Origin: Streptomyces scopuliridis RB72 | Lineage (GTDB): Bacteria > Actinomycetota > Actinomycetes > Streptomycetales > Streptomycetaceae | Reading direction: 5' to 3' | Assembly (NCBI RefSeq): GCF_000718095.1 | Contig: NZ_JOEI01000013.1 | Location: 186,001 to 250,000, forward strand | DNA length: 64,000 bases | Shown: positions 45,297 to 52,757 of the stretch, piece after piece | Layout of the letters: each line of letters starts with the position of its first letter | How positions within the stretch are numbered: the first letter of the stretch is position 1 | Translations under genes and position numbers: made by a program | The notes under the pieces: model-generated | The model's database searches: none | Told to the model about the DNA's origin: nothing | What the model saw: the letters and a program-made list of their open reading frames with translations, nothing else

Positions 45297-46016
45297 TCAG
45301 GGCGTGTACTTGTACCCGACCCGCCGTACCGTCTGGATGCTGTGGCGGTGGGCGGCCCCCAGCTTGCGGCGCAGCCGGGCCACATGGACATCGACGGTGC
45401 GTCCGTCGCCCACATGCCCGTAACCCCAGACCGTGGTCACCAACTGGTCGCGGGTGTGCACCCGGTGGGGATGGGCCACCAGATGCGCGAGCAGCTCGAA
45501 TTCGAGATACGTGAGATCCAGCTGATGTCCGTCCACGACGGCGGTCCGCTGGACGCTGTCGATCGACACAGGGCCGCTGTCGGCGCCCCGTGCCCCGGAT
45601 CCGGCGCCGTCGGTGCCCGCGCCGGCGCCGCTGCCCGCGGTCTCCGCGGTGGCGAGGGACGGTGCCGAGGCCGCCGCCAGCACCGCCGCGTGCTGATCGG
45701 CCGGTACGAGGACGAGATAGCCGACCATCGGCGGCTGTCCCGGCAGCGAGGGCAGGGTGTGCTGGGGCGCGGGCAGCCAGGTCGCGCCGGGCGGCAGGAA
45801 GTCCACGACCTGTCCGGCGGTGACCCCCGCCGGGAGAGCCGGGAGCGTCACGGGAGCCGGGCGGGCGACCGGGGCGGTCTCGTCACGGTCGACGGCCCGG
45901 AGCCGGTGCCGGCCCGGCGCGGGCCGCTTCTGGTTCAGTGCGGCTGCGGTCGCGGTCGCGCTCGCGGTGGCGGTCGCCGACGCGGACGCGGAGGAGAAAG
46001 GGCGGGGATTCGCCAT
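45297..46016 (-). CDS. Winged-helix (OmpR-type) regulator lacking a receiver domain
   Basis: The 239-residue protein has a low-complexity Ala/Ser/Thr N-terminus and a non-receiver middle (VDFLPPGATWLPAPQHTLPSLP, VGYLVLVPADQHAAVLAAA). The C-terminal OmpR/PhoB-type winged helix (about 150-239) has LTYLEFELLAHLVAHPHRVHTRDQL, GDGRTVDVHVARLRRKLG and VRRVGYKY. There is no phosphorylatable aspartate pocket, so activity must be set by another input. A 39-codon ORF sits 92 bases upstream in its leader. Confidence 0.85.
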   Translation of the reverse strand: MANPRPFSSASASATATASATATAAALNQKRPAPGRHRLRAVDRDETAPVARPAPVTLPALPAGVTAGQVVDFLPPGATWLPAPQHTLPSLPGQPPMVGYLVLVPADQHAAVLAAASAPSLATAETAGSGAGAGTDGAGSGARGADSGPVSIDSVQRTAVVDGHQLDLTYLEFELLAHLVAHPHRVHTRDQLVTTVWGYGHVGDGRTVDVHVARLRRKLGAAHRHSIQTVRRVGYKYTP

Positions 46017-46108
46017 GGGAGGTCAGCTCTTTCGCGCGGAGGAGTCGTCGAATCGACGGACGGACGGGGACGTACGTCATGCGCGGCGGCCGAAGGCCGA
46101 AAAAGGCT

Positions 46109-46228
46109 TTAGAGGGCCGACGCGTTCCTCGCGCGGCAACACACCCGGTCGAAGTCGTGATGCTGCCGGGACGGCCAGAACGGCTCAAGGTCGGAACGAC
46201 CTGTCGCGGGGTGCTGGAAGCTGGCCAT
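46109..46228 (-). CDS. Possible 39-residue leader peptide upstream of the winged-helix gene
   Basis: An ATG-initiated ORF ends at TAA 46109-46111, 92 bases before the winged-helix start and on the same strand. The peptide has SDLEPFWPSRQHHDFDRVCC and a basic tail. The H-x-D-x-x-R-V-C-C pattern resembles short uORF-type leader peptides seen before streptomycete sulfur-metabolism genes. GGGGA lies immediately before the ATG. A small GC hairpin (46087-46099) follows its stop. Coding status is inferred. Confidence 0.4.
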   Translation of the reverse strand: MASFQHPATGRSDLEPFWPSRQHHDFDRVCCRARNASAL

Positions 46229-46352
46229 GTCCCCATTGAAGCAGATACGGGTCGGGCGCAGCAGGCCCCTTTCGGCTGTCGATACGGCGCGGTCCCGTGA
46301 CGGCCGACACAGTGCGCGGCGGGCCGACGCAGTGCGTGGCGGGGGGACGCGA
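46229..46352. other. Remainder of the gap between the winged-helix and glnII genes
   Basis: The gap 46017-46431 holds the possible leader peptide (46109-46228) and the glnII terminator (46353-46390). Nothing else was recognised. The promoter for the winged-helix gene should lie here, but no convincing -35/-10 pair was found. Confidence 0.4.
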
Positions 46353-46390
46353 CGAGGGGGGCGGCCGCCGTGTGGCGGCCGCCCCCCTCG
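46353..46390 (-). terminator. glnII terminator
   Basis: A perfect 17-bp stem CGAGGGGGGCGGCCGCC / its complement with a GTGT loop lies 42 bases past the glnII stop codon. Confidence 0.85.
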
Positions 46391-46431
46391 TGGAGTGCGG
46401 TGAGCTGAACCGAACCGATGGGTCGGACGGG

Positions 46432-47451
46432 TCAGACCTGGCCGGCCTTCTCCAGCGCGGTGCAGCAGGTGTCGACGATCAGCCGCGTCACCACGTACGG
46501 GTCGACGTTGGCGTTCGGGCGGCGGTCCTCGATGTACCCCTTGCCCTCCTGCTCGACCTGCCACGGGATACGGACCGAGGCGCCGCGGTTGGAGACGCCG
46601 TAGCTGTACTCGTTCCACGGGGCGGTCTCGTGCAGACCGGTCAGCCGGTCGTCGATGCCCGCGCCGTAGTTCTTGACGTGGTCGAGCGGCTTCGAGCCCT
46701 CGCCGAGCGACTCGCACGCGGTGATGATCGCGTCGTACCCCTCGCGCATCGCCTTGGTCGAGAAGTTGGTGTGCGCGCCCGCGCCGTTCCAGTCGCCCTT
46801 CACCGGCTTCGGGTCGAGCGTCGCGGAGACGTCGAAGTCCTCGGCGGTGCGGTAGAGCAGCCAGCGGGCGATCCACAGCTGGTCCGCCACCTCCAGCGGT
46901 GCCAGCGGTCCGACCTGGAACTCCCACTGTCCCGGCATGACCTCGGCGTTGATGCCGGAGATGCCCAGACCCGCCTTCAGGCAGTTGTCGAGGTGCGCCT
47001 CGACGATGTCACGGCCGAAGATCTCGTCCGAGCCGACACCGCAGTAGTAGCCGCCCTGAGCGGCCGGGAAGCCGCCCTCGGGGAAGCCCAGCGGACGGGC
47101 GCCCTTGAAGAAGGTGTACTCCTGCTCGATGCCGAAGATCGGCTCCTGGCCCGCGAACCTCTCCGCGACCTCGGTCAGCGCCGCACGCGTGTTGGACTCG
47201 TGCGGCGTCATGTCGATGTTCAGGACCTCGCACATGACGAGCACGTCGTCGCCACCCCGGATCGGGTCGGGGCAGGAGAAGACCGGCTTGAGCACCCGGT
47301 CGGAGGCGTGGCCCTCGGCCTGGTTGGTGCTCGACCCGTCGAAGCCCCAGATGGGCAGCTCCGCGCCATCGTTGAGGATCTTCGTCTTCGAGCGCAGCTT
47401 GGCGGTCGGCTCGGTGCCGTCGATCCAGATGTACTCAGCCTTGAAGGTCAC
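46432..47451 (-). CDS. glnII: Glutamine synthetase type II
   Basis: The 339-residue eukaryote-like GSII ligates ammonia to glutamate with ATP. Visible motifs are WGFDGSSTNQAEG, the metal-binding FGIEQEYTFF, and NAEVMPGQWEFQVGP. The ATP-site NGAGAHTNFST and IPWQVEQEGKGYIEDRRP are also present. GSII lacks the GlnE adenylylation site, so it is not subject to glnE control. GTG 47451 gives the usual N-terminus TFKAEYIWIDGTE with GGATGAGG upstream. ATG 47460 would add three residues. A GlnR-like box lies at 47506-47543, consistent with nitrogen-limitation control. Confidence 0.96.
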   Translation of the reverse strand: MTFKAEYIWIDGTEPTAKLRSKTKILNDGAELPIWGFDGSSTNQAEGHASDRVLKPVFSCPDPIRGGDDVLVMCEVLNIDMTPHESNTRAALTEVAERFAGQEPIFGIEQEYTFFKGARPLGFPEGGFPAAQGGYYCGVGSDEIFGRDIVEAHLDNCLKAGLGISGINAEVMPGQWEFQVGPLAPLEVADQLWIARWLLYRTAEDFDVSATLDPKPVKGDWNGAGAHTNFSTKAMREGYDAIITACESLGEGSKPLDHVKNYGAGIDDRLTGLHETAPWNEYSYGVSNRGASVRIPWQVEQEGKGYIEDRRPNANVDPYVVTRLIVDTCCTALEKAGQV

Positions 47452-47505
47452 GGGCCTCATCCTTTGCGGGTGCAGCAGGTATGCCCCGAAGCTTCGCAAT
47501 CTGTG

Positions 47506-47543
47506 ATTTCCCGGCTGTTGCCCTTCTGTGAACCACGCGTTAC
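47506..47543 (-). promoter_or_regulatory. GlnR-like box upstream of glnII
   Basis: On the minus strand GTAAC-N6-TTCAC-N6-GCAAC-N6-GAAAT gives four 5-mers in exact 11-bp phase. This is the spacing of the Streptomyces GlnR consensus (gTnAC-n6-GaAAC repeated). Three of the four elements match at four or five positions. It ends about 55 bases before the glnII start and overlaps the stop codon of the small upstream gene. Confidence 0.6.
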
Positions 47544-47767
47544 CCAGGTTTCCTGTGTTTCAGCAGCGTGTCGAATCCGGCGGCGTGAATCCTGCGGACC
47601 AGCTCGGCGAGGGTGCCGCCGTTGCCCGACCAGTTAACGACGAATCCGTGCGGGATGTACGAGATATAGCGGTCGTATACGGGGATTCGGATGAACCGCG
47701 CTCGTCCTCCCCTCCCGGTCGAGCCGGAGCCGTCCCCGTCCGCGACTTCGGTCGCGGGTACCGACAC
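47540..47767 (-). CDS. Small hypothetical protein upstream of glnII
   Basis: The 75-residue ORF starts at GTG 47767. The first 20 residues are low-complexity. The remainder looks like a constrained small domain (IPVYDRYISYIPHGFVVNW, then LAELVRRIHAAGFDTLLKHRKPG). No family was recognised and there is no RBS, so a leaderless or later start is possible. The TAA stop forms part of the GlnR-like box. It is divergent from the oxidoreductase gene across 15 bases. Confidence 0.5.
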   Translation of the reverse strand: MSVPATEVADGDGSGSTGRGGRARFIRIPVYDRYISYIPHGFVVNWSGNGGTLAELVRRIHAAGFDTLLKHRKPG

Positions 47768-47782
47768 GGCACACTGGCCGTC

Positions 47783-48682
47783 ATGAGCAAGCCACGTATC
47801 GGACTCCTCGGCACCGGCCCCTGGGCGGAGCGCACCCACGCCCCCGCCCTCGCCGCCCATCCCGGACTCGAACTCAGCGGCGTCTGGGGGCGGCGCCCCG
47901 AGGCCGCCGCGGCTCTCGCCGCCGCCCATGACACCACAGCCCATTCGGGCGAGGTCGGCCTCGACGCGCTCTTCGCCGAGAGCGACGCCGTCGCGTTCGC
48001 CCTGCCGCCCGACATCCAGGCACCGCTCGCGGCGCGCGCCGCCGCGGCGGGCTGCCATCTCCTCATGGATAAACCGGTCGCGACGAGCGTGGCGGGGGCC
48101 CGTGAGGTGGCGGACGCGGCGGCGGCCGCCGGGGTCGCGTCCGTCGTCTTCTGCACGCTGCGCTTCGCGGCGGGCACCGCGGGCTGGCTCGGTGAGCAGG
48201 CCGCGAAGGGCGGCTGGTTCACCGCCCACGCGTACTGGCTCGGCGCCCTCTACGCGCCGGGCGAGACCAGCCCGTACGCCGAATCCCCCTGGCGCCGCGA
48301 GAAGGGCGGCCTCTGGGACGTCGGCCCGCACGCGCTGTCCGCGCTGATCCCGCTGCTCGGCGAGGTGAGCGACGTGACGGCCGTACGCACCGAGCCGGAC
48401 CTCACCCACCTCGTACTGCGGCATGTCTCCGGGGCGGCCAGCTCGGTGGCGCTGAGCCTGAGCGCGCCGAAGGCGGGCGCGGGTACCGGGATCGAGCTCC
48501 GGGGCGAGCACGGCACGGCGGTGCTGCCGGAGGACTGGGGAGACCCGGTGACCTCGTTCGGGGCGGCGATCGACGCGCTGCTGGAGTCGGTCCGTACGGG
48601 CCAGCCGCACGCCTGCGACGTACGGTTCGGGCTCCGGCTGACGGAGATCCTGGCGGGGGCGGAGCAGCAGCTGAACGCCTAG
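47783..48682 (+). CDS. Gfo/Idh/MocA-family NAD(P)-dependent oxidoreductase
   Basis: The 299-residue protein has an N-terminal Rossmann domain (RIGLLGTGPWAERTHAPAL), the family catalytic MDKPVATS with its lysine, and a C-terminal GFO/IDH domain with KGGLWDVGPHALS. It would oxidise or reduce a sugar or related substrate, not identifiable here. ATG 47783 lacks an RBS. CACACT ends 7 bases before it, so the mRNA may be leaderless. The stop codon TAG lies within the first bases of a repeat element. Confidence 0.88.
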   Translation: MSKPRIGLLGTGPWAERTHAPALAAHPGLELSGVWGRRPEAAAALAAAHDTTAHSGEVGLDALFAESDAVAFALPPDIQAPLAARAAAAGCHLLMDKPVATSVAGAREVADAAAAAGVASVVFCTLRFAAGTAGWLGEQAAKGGWFTAHAYWLGALYAPGETSPYAESPWRREKGGLWDVGPHALSALIPLLGEVSDVTAVRTEPDLTHLVLRHVSGAASSVALSLSAPKAGAGTGIELRGEHGTAVLPEDWGDPVTSFGAAIDALLESVRTGQPHACDVRFGLRLTEILAGAEQQLNA

Positions 48683-48773
48683 GTCCTGTCCGGCCGATCT
48701 TCGCGGGCCCGCGACGCCTGGCACGCACGCTCGCCGCGTTGTCGGGATCACCCCAGTACGTCCAGTACTGGGG
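48678..48773. repeat. Half-copy of the terminal-inverted-repeat element with internal hairpin
   Basis: It starts with CCTAGGTCCTGTCCGGCCG (48678-48696), identical to 1064-1082. It continues through 55 unrelated bases to a 9-bp hairpin CCCCAGTAC / GTACTGGGG (48751-48759, 48765-48773). The opposite terminal repeat is missing. Its left edge supplies the oxidoreductase stop codon, and its right edge joins the truncated secreted-protein gene. Confidence 0.65.
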
Positions 48774-48775
48774 AG

Positions 48776-49408
48776 AATCAGGAACTTGCCCCGCTCGCGG
48801 ACCTGCTCGAACGCCGCGTCGTTCAGCAGGGCGCAGCTACCGGACACCGACGTCACCCGCACCGTGGTGGACTTGTCGTTGTCGAGGTTCGTCACGCGGA
48901 GCGTGGTGCCGACGGGGAACTGATTGCTCGAAGCGGCCGGTGCGCCCGCCTCGCCGGAGAGGGTGACGGTGGAACCGGCGCAGACGACATTGCCCTCGGC
49001 CTCCGCACCGGCCGGTGGTTGCGCCCCGGCCCCGGCCCCATCGTCGGCCCCGGCCCCGTCGTCCGCACCACCGCTGCCGTCTCCGCCCTGACCGCCCTGA
49101 CCGGCCTCACCGACCTGGCTGACCTGACCGCCCTGTCCGACTTCGCAGCCGGACGCCGCCTGCTTCCGCTTGATCTCCTCGATGACGGCTACCCGGTTGG
49201 CGATCCGCGCCTCGGACTGCGCGTCCGGGGCGGCCCGCTGCCCGGCGATGAAGCTCTCGTTGTTGCCCAGGGCCGTGGCCAGTCCGTCGCAGACCACCGA
49301 CGCCTGACTGGTACCGGTCATCACCACCGCCGTACCGCCCACCAACGCTGCCGCGCCGACGAGCAGGGCGAGCTTCTTCCGGCCGCTGAAGGTCTTCTTT
49401 CGGGACAC
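48776..49408 (-). pseudogene. Secreted protein gene truncated at its 3' end by the repeat
   Basis: GTG 49408 (GGAG upstream) begins a product with a signal peptide (to about 36). A helical segment, a Gly/Gln/Asp linker and a beta domain follow: VVCAGSTVTLSGEAGAP, VGTTLRVTNLDNDKSTTVRVTS, EQVRERGKFLI. At GKFLI the frame enters the repeat without a stop and stays open antisense through the oxidoreductase gene for about 400 codons. That means the native C-terminus and stop were lost. The beta domain recalls a double-psi barrel. The product, if made, would be aberrant. Confidence 0.65.
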
Positions 49409-49626
49409 GTGTGGGGGCTCCTGTCCCCGGCGCCTTGTAGGGCGGCCGGTCGGGTTCCGTGTGTCATTACGTACGAGCGGCGCGGCCGTTCGTCTCAACG
49501 GTCACCGCCGTGACGTCGGCAACAACCCTCACGCGTCCCGCGCACGCCGCAGGCGTCAAGAGCGCCCGCACATGACGGCCGGGTGGCGGGAGAACTAGTC
49601 GTCAAATGGCCTCTGGCCAGGGGCGA

Positions 49627-49649
49627 TTGTCAGTGGGGGGCGGTAAAAT
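49627..49649 (+). promoter_or_regulatory. DNA-damage-type promoter (RecA-NDp/PafBC motif) of the 88-residue gene
   Basis: TTGTCAGTG (49627-49635), exactly 8 bp, then TAAAAT (49644-49649) is a perfect fit to TTGTCRGTG-N8-TAnnnT. It lies 45 bases upstream of ATG 49695. Confidence 0.75.
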
Positions 49650-49694
49650 GGAGGTAGTTCGTGAGGGAACAACCACCGCGCCGGGAGGTCGCCG

Positions 49695-49961
49695 ATGGCC
49701 GTTGCCACCATGCCGACGAAACCCTTCGAGAGTCACCCAACCCTCAAGCGCAAGCCACTGCCCGCGGGTCAGCCCCGTGAGTGGTACGAGACCCATAACC
49801 GCCGGCTCAAGGCCATGCGCCTCGCCATCGCCCTGCTCGACTCGGGCGTGTACCACCCGGCGAACGCGAACAACGGCAGGATACGGAGGACGGCGGCCCG
49901 CATCGGGATCCATCCGCCGTCGGACACCACCTGCCGCATGGTGCGAGCCCTGATCGGTTAA
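49695..49961 (+). CDS. 88-residue hypothetical protein under a DNA-damage-type promoter
   Basis: The basic 88-residue protein has PREWYETHNRRLKAMRLAIALLDSGVY and NGRIRRTAARIGIHPPSDTTCRMVRALI. The second half looks like a helix-turn-helix or other small DNA-interacting helical domain. No family can be named. GGGAGG lies 6 bases before ATG 49695. The promoter at 49627-49649 implies induction by DNA damage. Confidence 0.75.
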   Translation: MAVATMPTKPFESHPTLKRKPLPAGQPREWYETHNRRLKAMRLAIALLDSGVYHPANANNGRIRRTAARIGIHPPSDTTCRMVRALIG

Positions 49962-50070
49962 AGCCTGTCCGGGGCGGCCGGGGCCGGGGCCGGGCTGACG
50001 TTGTGCCCCGTTCGGCTTCTCTTCCGCGTCCGGGGGAGGAGTCGAGCGGGGCATCGTCGCTCATACGCGG

Positions 50071-50664
50071 TCAGCTCGTGCCCCGACCGCCGACCGCCGG
50101 TCGCTGATCAGCGGTCCACCGCCACCGCACCTCGCCGTCGTGCCGTTCACCGGTGGGCGCCAGCCCAACGGCCTTGGCGACGGCGGCAGATGCACCATGG
50201 TCCGGATGGATATGGGCGACAAGGGTCCGCACGCCCTGCTCCTTCAGCCACCGTACGAGCCCCCGCGCCGCTTCCGTGGCGATACCGCGCCCCTGCCGGG
50301 CCGTCCCCACCACCCAGGCGATCTCGGCGACCTGCCCGTCACCGTCCGGGCCGATGGTGGCCTGTACGTAGCCGGCCAACGAGCCCGCGAAAGGCTCCGC
50401 GGAATCCGCCGAGCGCCGAGTGGCGTGTGCCTCCTCGCGGATGCCGATCATCCAGTTGCACCAGACGACCTCCGGGTCGGGCGAGCCCGCGACCTGACGG
50501 GCATAGCGCGAGCGCAACTCCTCGACCGTCGGGGGTGTCCCGCCGGTATACGCGTACAGCGCCCGGTCGGCGAGTACGGCGGCCATCTCCTCGGCGTACG
50601 CGACACGGAGCGGCAGCAGCGCCAGCCGCTCCGTATCGATGACCGCGGTACTGATCGAGGTCAT
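50071..50664 (-). CDS. GNAT-family N-acetyltransferase
   Basis: The 197-residue acetyltransferase has the acetyl-CoA loop VVGTARQGRGIATEAARGLV (Q/R-x-x-G-x-G/A) and a typical GNAT beta5 region (LVAHIHPDHGASAAVAKAVG). It is close to the RimJ/RimL type acting on small molecules or N-termini. ATG 50664 overlaps the stop of the SUKH gene (ATGA), so it is translationally coupled and shares its promoter. Confidence 0.88.
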   Translation of the reverse strand: MTSISTAVIDTERLALLPLRVAYAEEMAAVLADRALYAYTGGTPPTVEELRSRYARQVAGSPDPEVVWCNWMIGIREEAHATRRSADSAEPFAGSLAGYVQATIGPDGDGQVAEIAWVVGTARQGRGIATEAARGLVRWLKEQGVRTLVAHIHPDHGASAAVAKAVGLAPTGERHDGEVRWRWTADQRPAVGGRGTS

Positions 50665-52613
50665 GAGGTCGCGACCGCGTGCAGCCGTCCGTGCCGGATC
50701 GCGAAGCGCGGCAAGGAGACCCCGAACACCTCCGCGATGGCGTCGAGACTCTCGTACTCGTCATCGGGATCCAGCGCCCAACTGCCTTCCGAGCCAGAGT
50801 CCGAGCCAGAGTCCGAGTCGTCGTCCGCGTCCTCCTCCCAGTCGAGAACCGCGTCCGGGAAGAGATGCCCGGGGTCGAGGGCGTCGGGAATCGCCCCCCA
50901 TTCCTCGGTCTCGCCGTCGCGCACGGTGAATCCGTACACGCGCTCCCCGTCCTCCGCGTAGGAGAAGTGGAAGATGCCGGGGAGCGCCGCTGACCGGCCG
51001 CCGCGCTCGCACCACACCGTCACCGACTTCGTGCCCCGCGACACCGCCTCACTCGGCGGCTCCGTACCGTTCCGCCCGCTCCCGAACGCGAAACTCCAGC
51101 TCCCTCCGCCCGTTCCCCGGTCTCCGCCCCCGGCCCCGGATCCGTCCCTGTCCCCGTCCCCGACTCTGCATGATCCGATACGTATCGCCTGCCCGGCCTC
51201 CGACTCGTCGCACGGCGCCAACAGCGGTCCCTGGCCGATCCGTTCGGCCAACTCCTGCGGCGAGACGCCGTGCACGAGGACGAAACGATAGGCGTCCGGC
51301 GCCGGTGGCCGGGTGTCCTCGGCGAGCCAGCCGAGCCCGTCCGCCCTCGCCCGGGGAGCCTCCACTTCACCGTCGTCCGCCGCGCTCTGCCCACCGGCCC
51401 GGGGAGTCTCCAGGAGGTACCGCCCGCGCTCCGCCGTGATCACCGGCCCGAGGAGGGGGTCGGCGAGCAGCCCGACGGGGGCTATGTGCTCCTCGCCGTA
51501 CGGCTCCCAGCCGGCCACGGCCGCCGCTACCGTGCGCCACGCGCTGTCCGTGTCGCCCCACCGCGCCTGTTCACGCGCCGAGGCGACCGCGTCGCCGAAG
51601 GGCCCGGGAGCCTCGTACCGGAACGTACGCTCATCGATCTCCCGCAGCAGGGCTAGCGCCGGCTTTCGGTCGTCTTCGTCGTCCCCGTCATGATCACGCT
51701 CGTCGGGGGACCGGAGGAACTCCGCCTCGTCATGGCCCGCCCGGAGGTGCTCCAGCGCGGCCAGCGGCAGCAGTTCCCGCGCGTACAACGGATCGTCCAT
51801 CCGCCCGACGACACACAGATCCGCTGATCCGCCGCTTCCGCTACCGCCCCCGCTTCCGCCGCGCAGCATCGCCTCCATCTGGACGCGCAGCCCACGGGCG
51901 CGGGGCCGGCCGCACTCGTCCGCCTCGGTGAGCAGTTCGAGCGCGCCGTCGATGTCCTCACCGTCCAGACAGGCCAGCCGCGCCTCTTCGATGTCGGCGT
52001 CGAGCTCGCGCGTCGTCTCGTTCACGAACCCGGGCGTGTCCCCGTGAGCGCGGTGGAACTCCCGGAACAGGGCCTGCATGAGATCCATGAACGACCCGTA
52101 GCGCTCCGGCCGTTCGCCGCCCGCCCCGCCCCGGTGGAGATAGGCGGCCCACTCCCCGTTGGCGTCCGGATCGCCGGGGTCGAGCAGGACCTCGGCCGTG
52201 TCCGGGGCGGCCGTGTCCAGGGCTGCGGACAGCCGCAGCGCCCTGCCCCACATACCGGCCCTCAGCACCTCCTCCTCGGAGGCGTACTCGTCCAACGCGC
52301 CCTCGTGGACCGCCTGAAGGCCGTCGGGATCCCCGTACCAGTGGACGCCCTCCGCCGCGCCCACCCGGCTGACAGCCGTCCCCGCGGGCCGCCACCCGTC
52401 GGTGGTCGCCAGAAACGACCGGTACGTGGGCGGCAGCGGCACCCCCAACCGCTCCTCCAGCTCGCTGATCCGGTCCTCCCCGGCGGCCGGGAACCCCAGC
52501 CACCGGTCCCGGAGGACCGTCTCGTCCACATCCCCCCGCCCCCGCGCGCCGGGCGAGTCGAGCCAGTCCGCACTCCACCGTTCAAGGAAGGGGCGCCAGT
52601 TGTAGGTCTTCAT
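50661..52613 (-). CDS. SUKH (SMI1/KNR4)-domain protein with C-terminal DUF6461-like region
   Basis: The 650-residue cytoplasmic protein has an N-terminal SMI1/KNR4 fold (about 48-190; ISELEERLGVPLPPTYRSFL and TDGWRP). A long helical middle with low-complexity Gly/Ser and Asp stretches follows. The C-terminal region (about 480-650; FVLVHGVSPQELAERIG, IFHFSYAEDGERVYGFTVRDG) resembles DUF6461. SUKH proteins often serve as immunity proteins against polymorphic toxins, but this is unusually long and no toxin gene is adjacent. ATG 52613 is fixed by a -10 ending 6 bases upstream (leaderless). Confidence 0.8.
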   Translation of the reverse strand: MKTYNWRPFLERWSADWLDSPGARGRGDVDETVLRDRWLGFPAAGEDRISELEERLGVPLPPTYRSFLATTDGWRPAGTAVSRVGAAEGVHWYGDPDGLQAVHEGALDEYASEEEVLRAGMWGRALRLSAALDTAAPDTAEVLLDPGDPDANGEWAAYLHRGGAGGERPERYGSFMDLMQALFREFHRAHGDTPGFVNETTRELDADIEEARLACLDGEDIDGALELLTEADECGRPRARGLRVQMEAMLRGGSGGGSGSGGSADLCVVGRMDDPLYARELLPLAALEHLRAGHDEAEFLRSPDERDHDGDDEDDRKPALALLREIDERTFRYEAPGPFGDAVASAREQARWGDTDSAWRTVAAAVAGWEPYGEEHIAPVGLLADPLLGPVITAERGRYLLETPRAGGQSAADDGEVEAPRARADGLGWLAEDTRPPAPDAYRFVLVHGVSPQELAERIGQGPLLAPCDESEAGQAIRIGSCRVGDGDRDGSGAGGGDRGTGGGSWSFAFGSGRNGTEPPSEAVSRGTKSVTVWCERGGRSAALPGIFHFSYAEDGERVYGFTVRDGETEEWGAIPDALDPGHLFPDAVLDWEEDADDDSDSGSDSGSEGSWALDPDDEYESLDAIAEVFGVSLPRFAIRHGRLHAVATS

Positions 52614-52619
52614 GCGGTC

Positions 52620-52642
52620 ATGGTGCCAGCGCCCACTGACAA
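52620..52642 (-). promoter_or_regulatory. DNA-damage-type promoter (RecA-NDp/PafBC motif) of the SUKH-GNAT operon
   Basis: On the minus strand TTGTCAGTG (52642-52634), 8 bp, then CACCAT (52625-52620) fits TTGTCRGTG-N8-TAnnnT with one -10 mismatch. The -10 ends 6 bases before ATG 52613, predicting a leaderless transcript. Confidence 0.6.
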
Positions 52643-52706
52643 CGGACACCTGTCTCCACAGGGACACCGGACCCACCCTCCCTCTTTGCCGAATCCGCAA
52701 ACCGCT

Positions 52707-52736
52707 TTGTCGAATGGCGAGGGGTGGGCGGACTAT
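52707..52736 (+). promoter_or_regulatory. Possible promoter of the flavin oxidoreductase gene
   Basis: TTGTCG (52707-52712), an 18-bp spacer and GACTAT (52731-52736) resemble a housekeeping promoter just upstream of GGAGGT and GTG 52758. Confidence 0.35.
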
Positions 52737-52757
52737 CTCCAGTGAACGGAGGTAATA

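Noticed and set aside
47540..48775. Fusion of the secreted protein with about 400 further residues
   Set aside because: The extra codons are antisense to a clear oxidoreductase gene and through a repeat. This is loss of the stop codon, not a real fusion domain.
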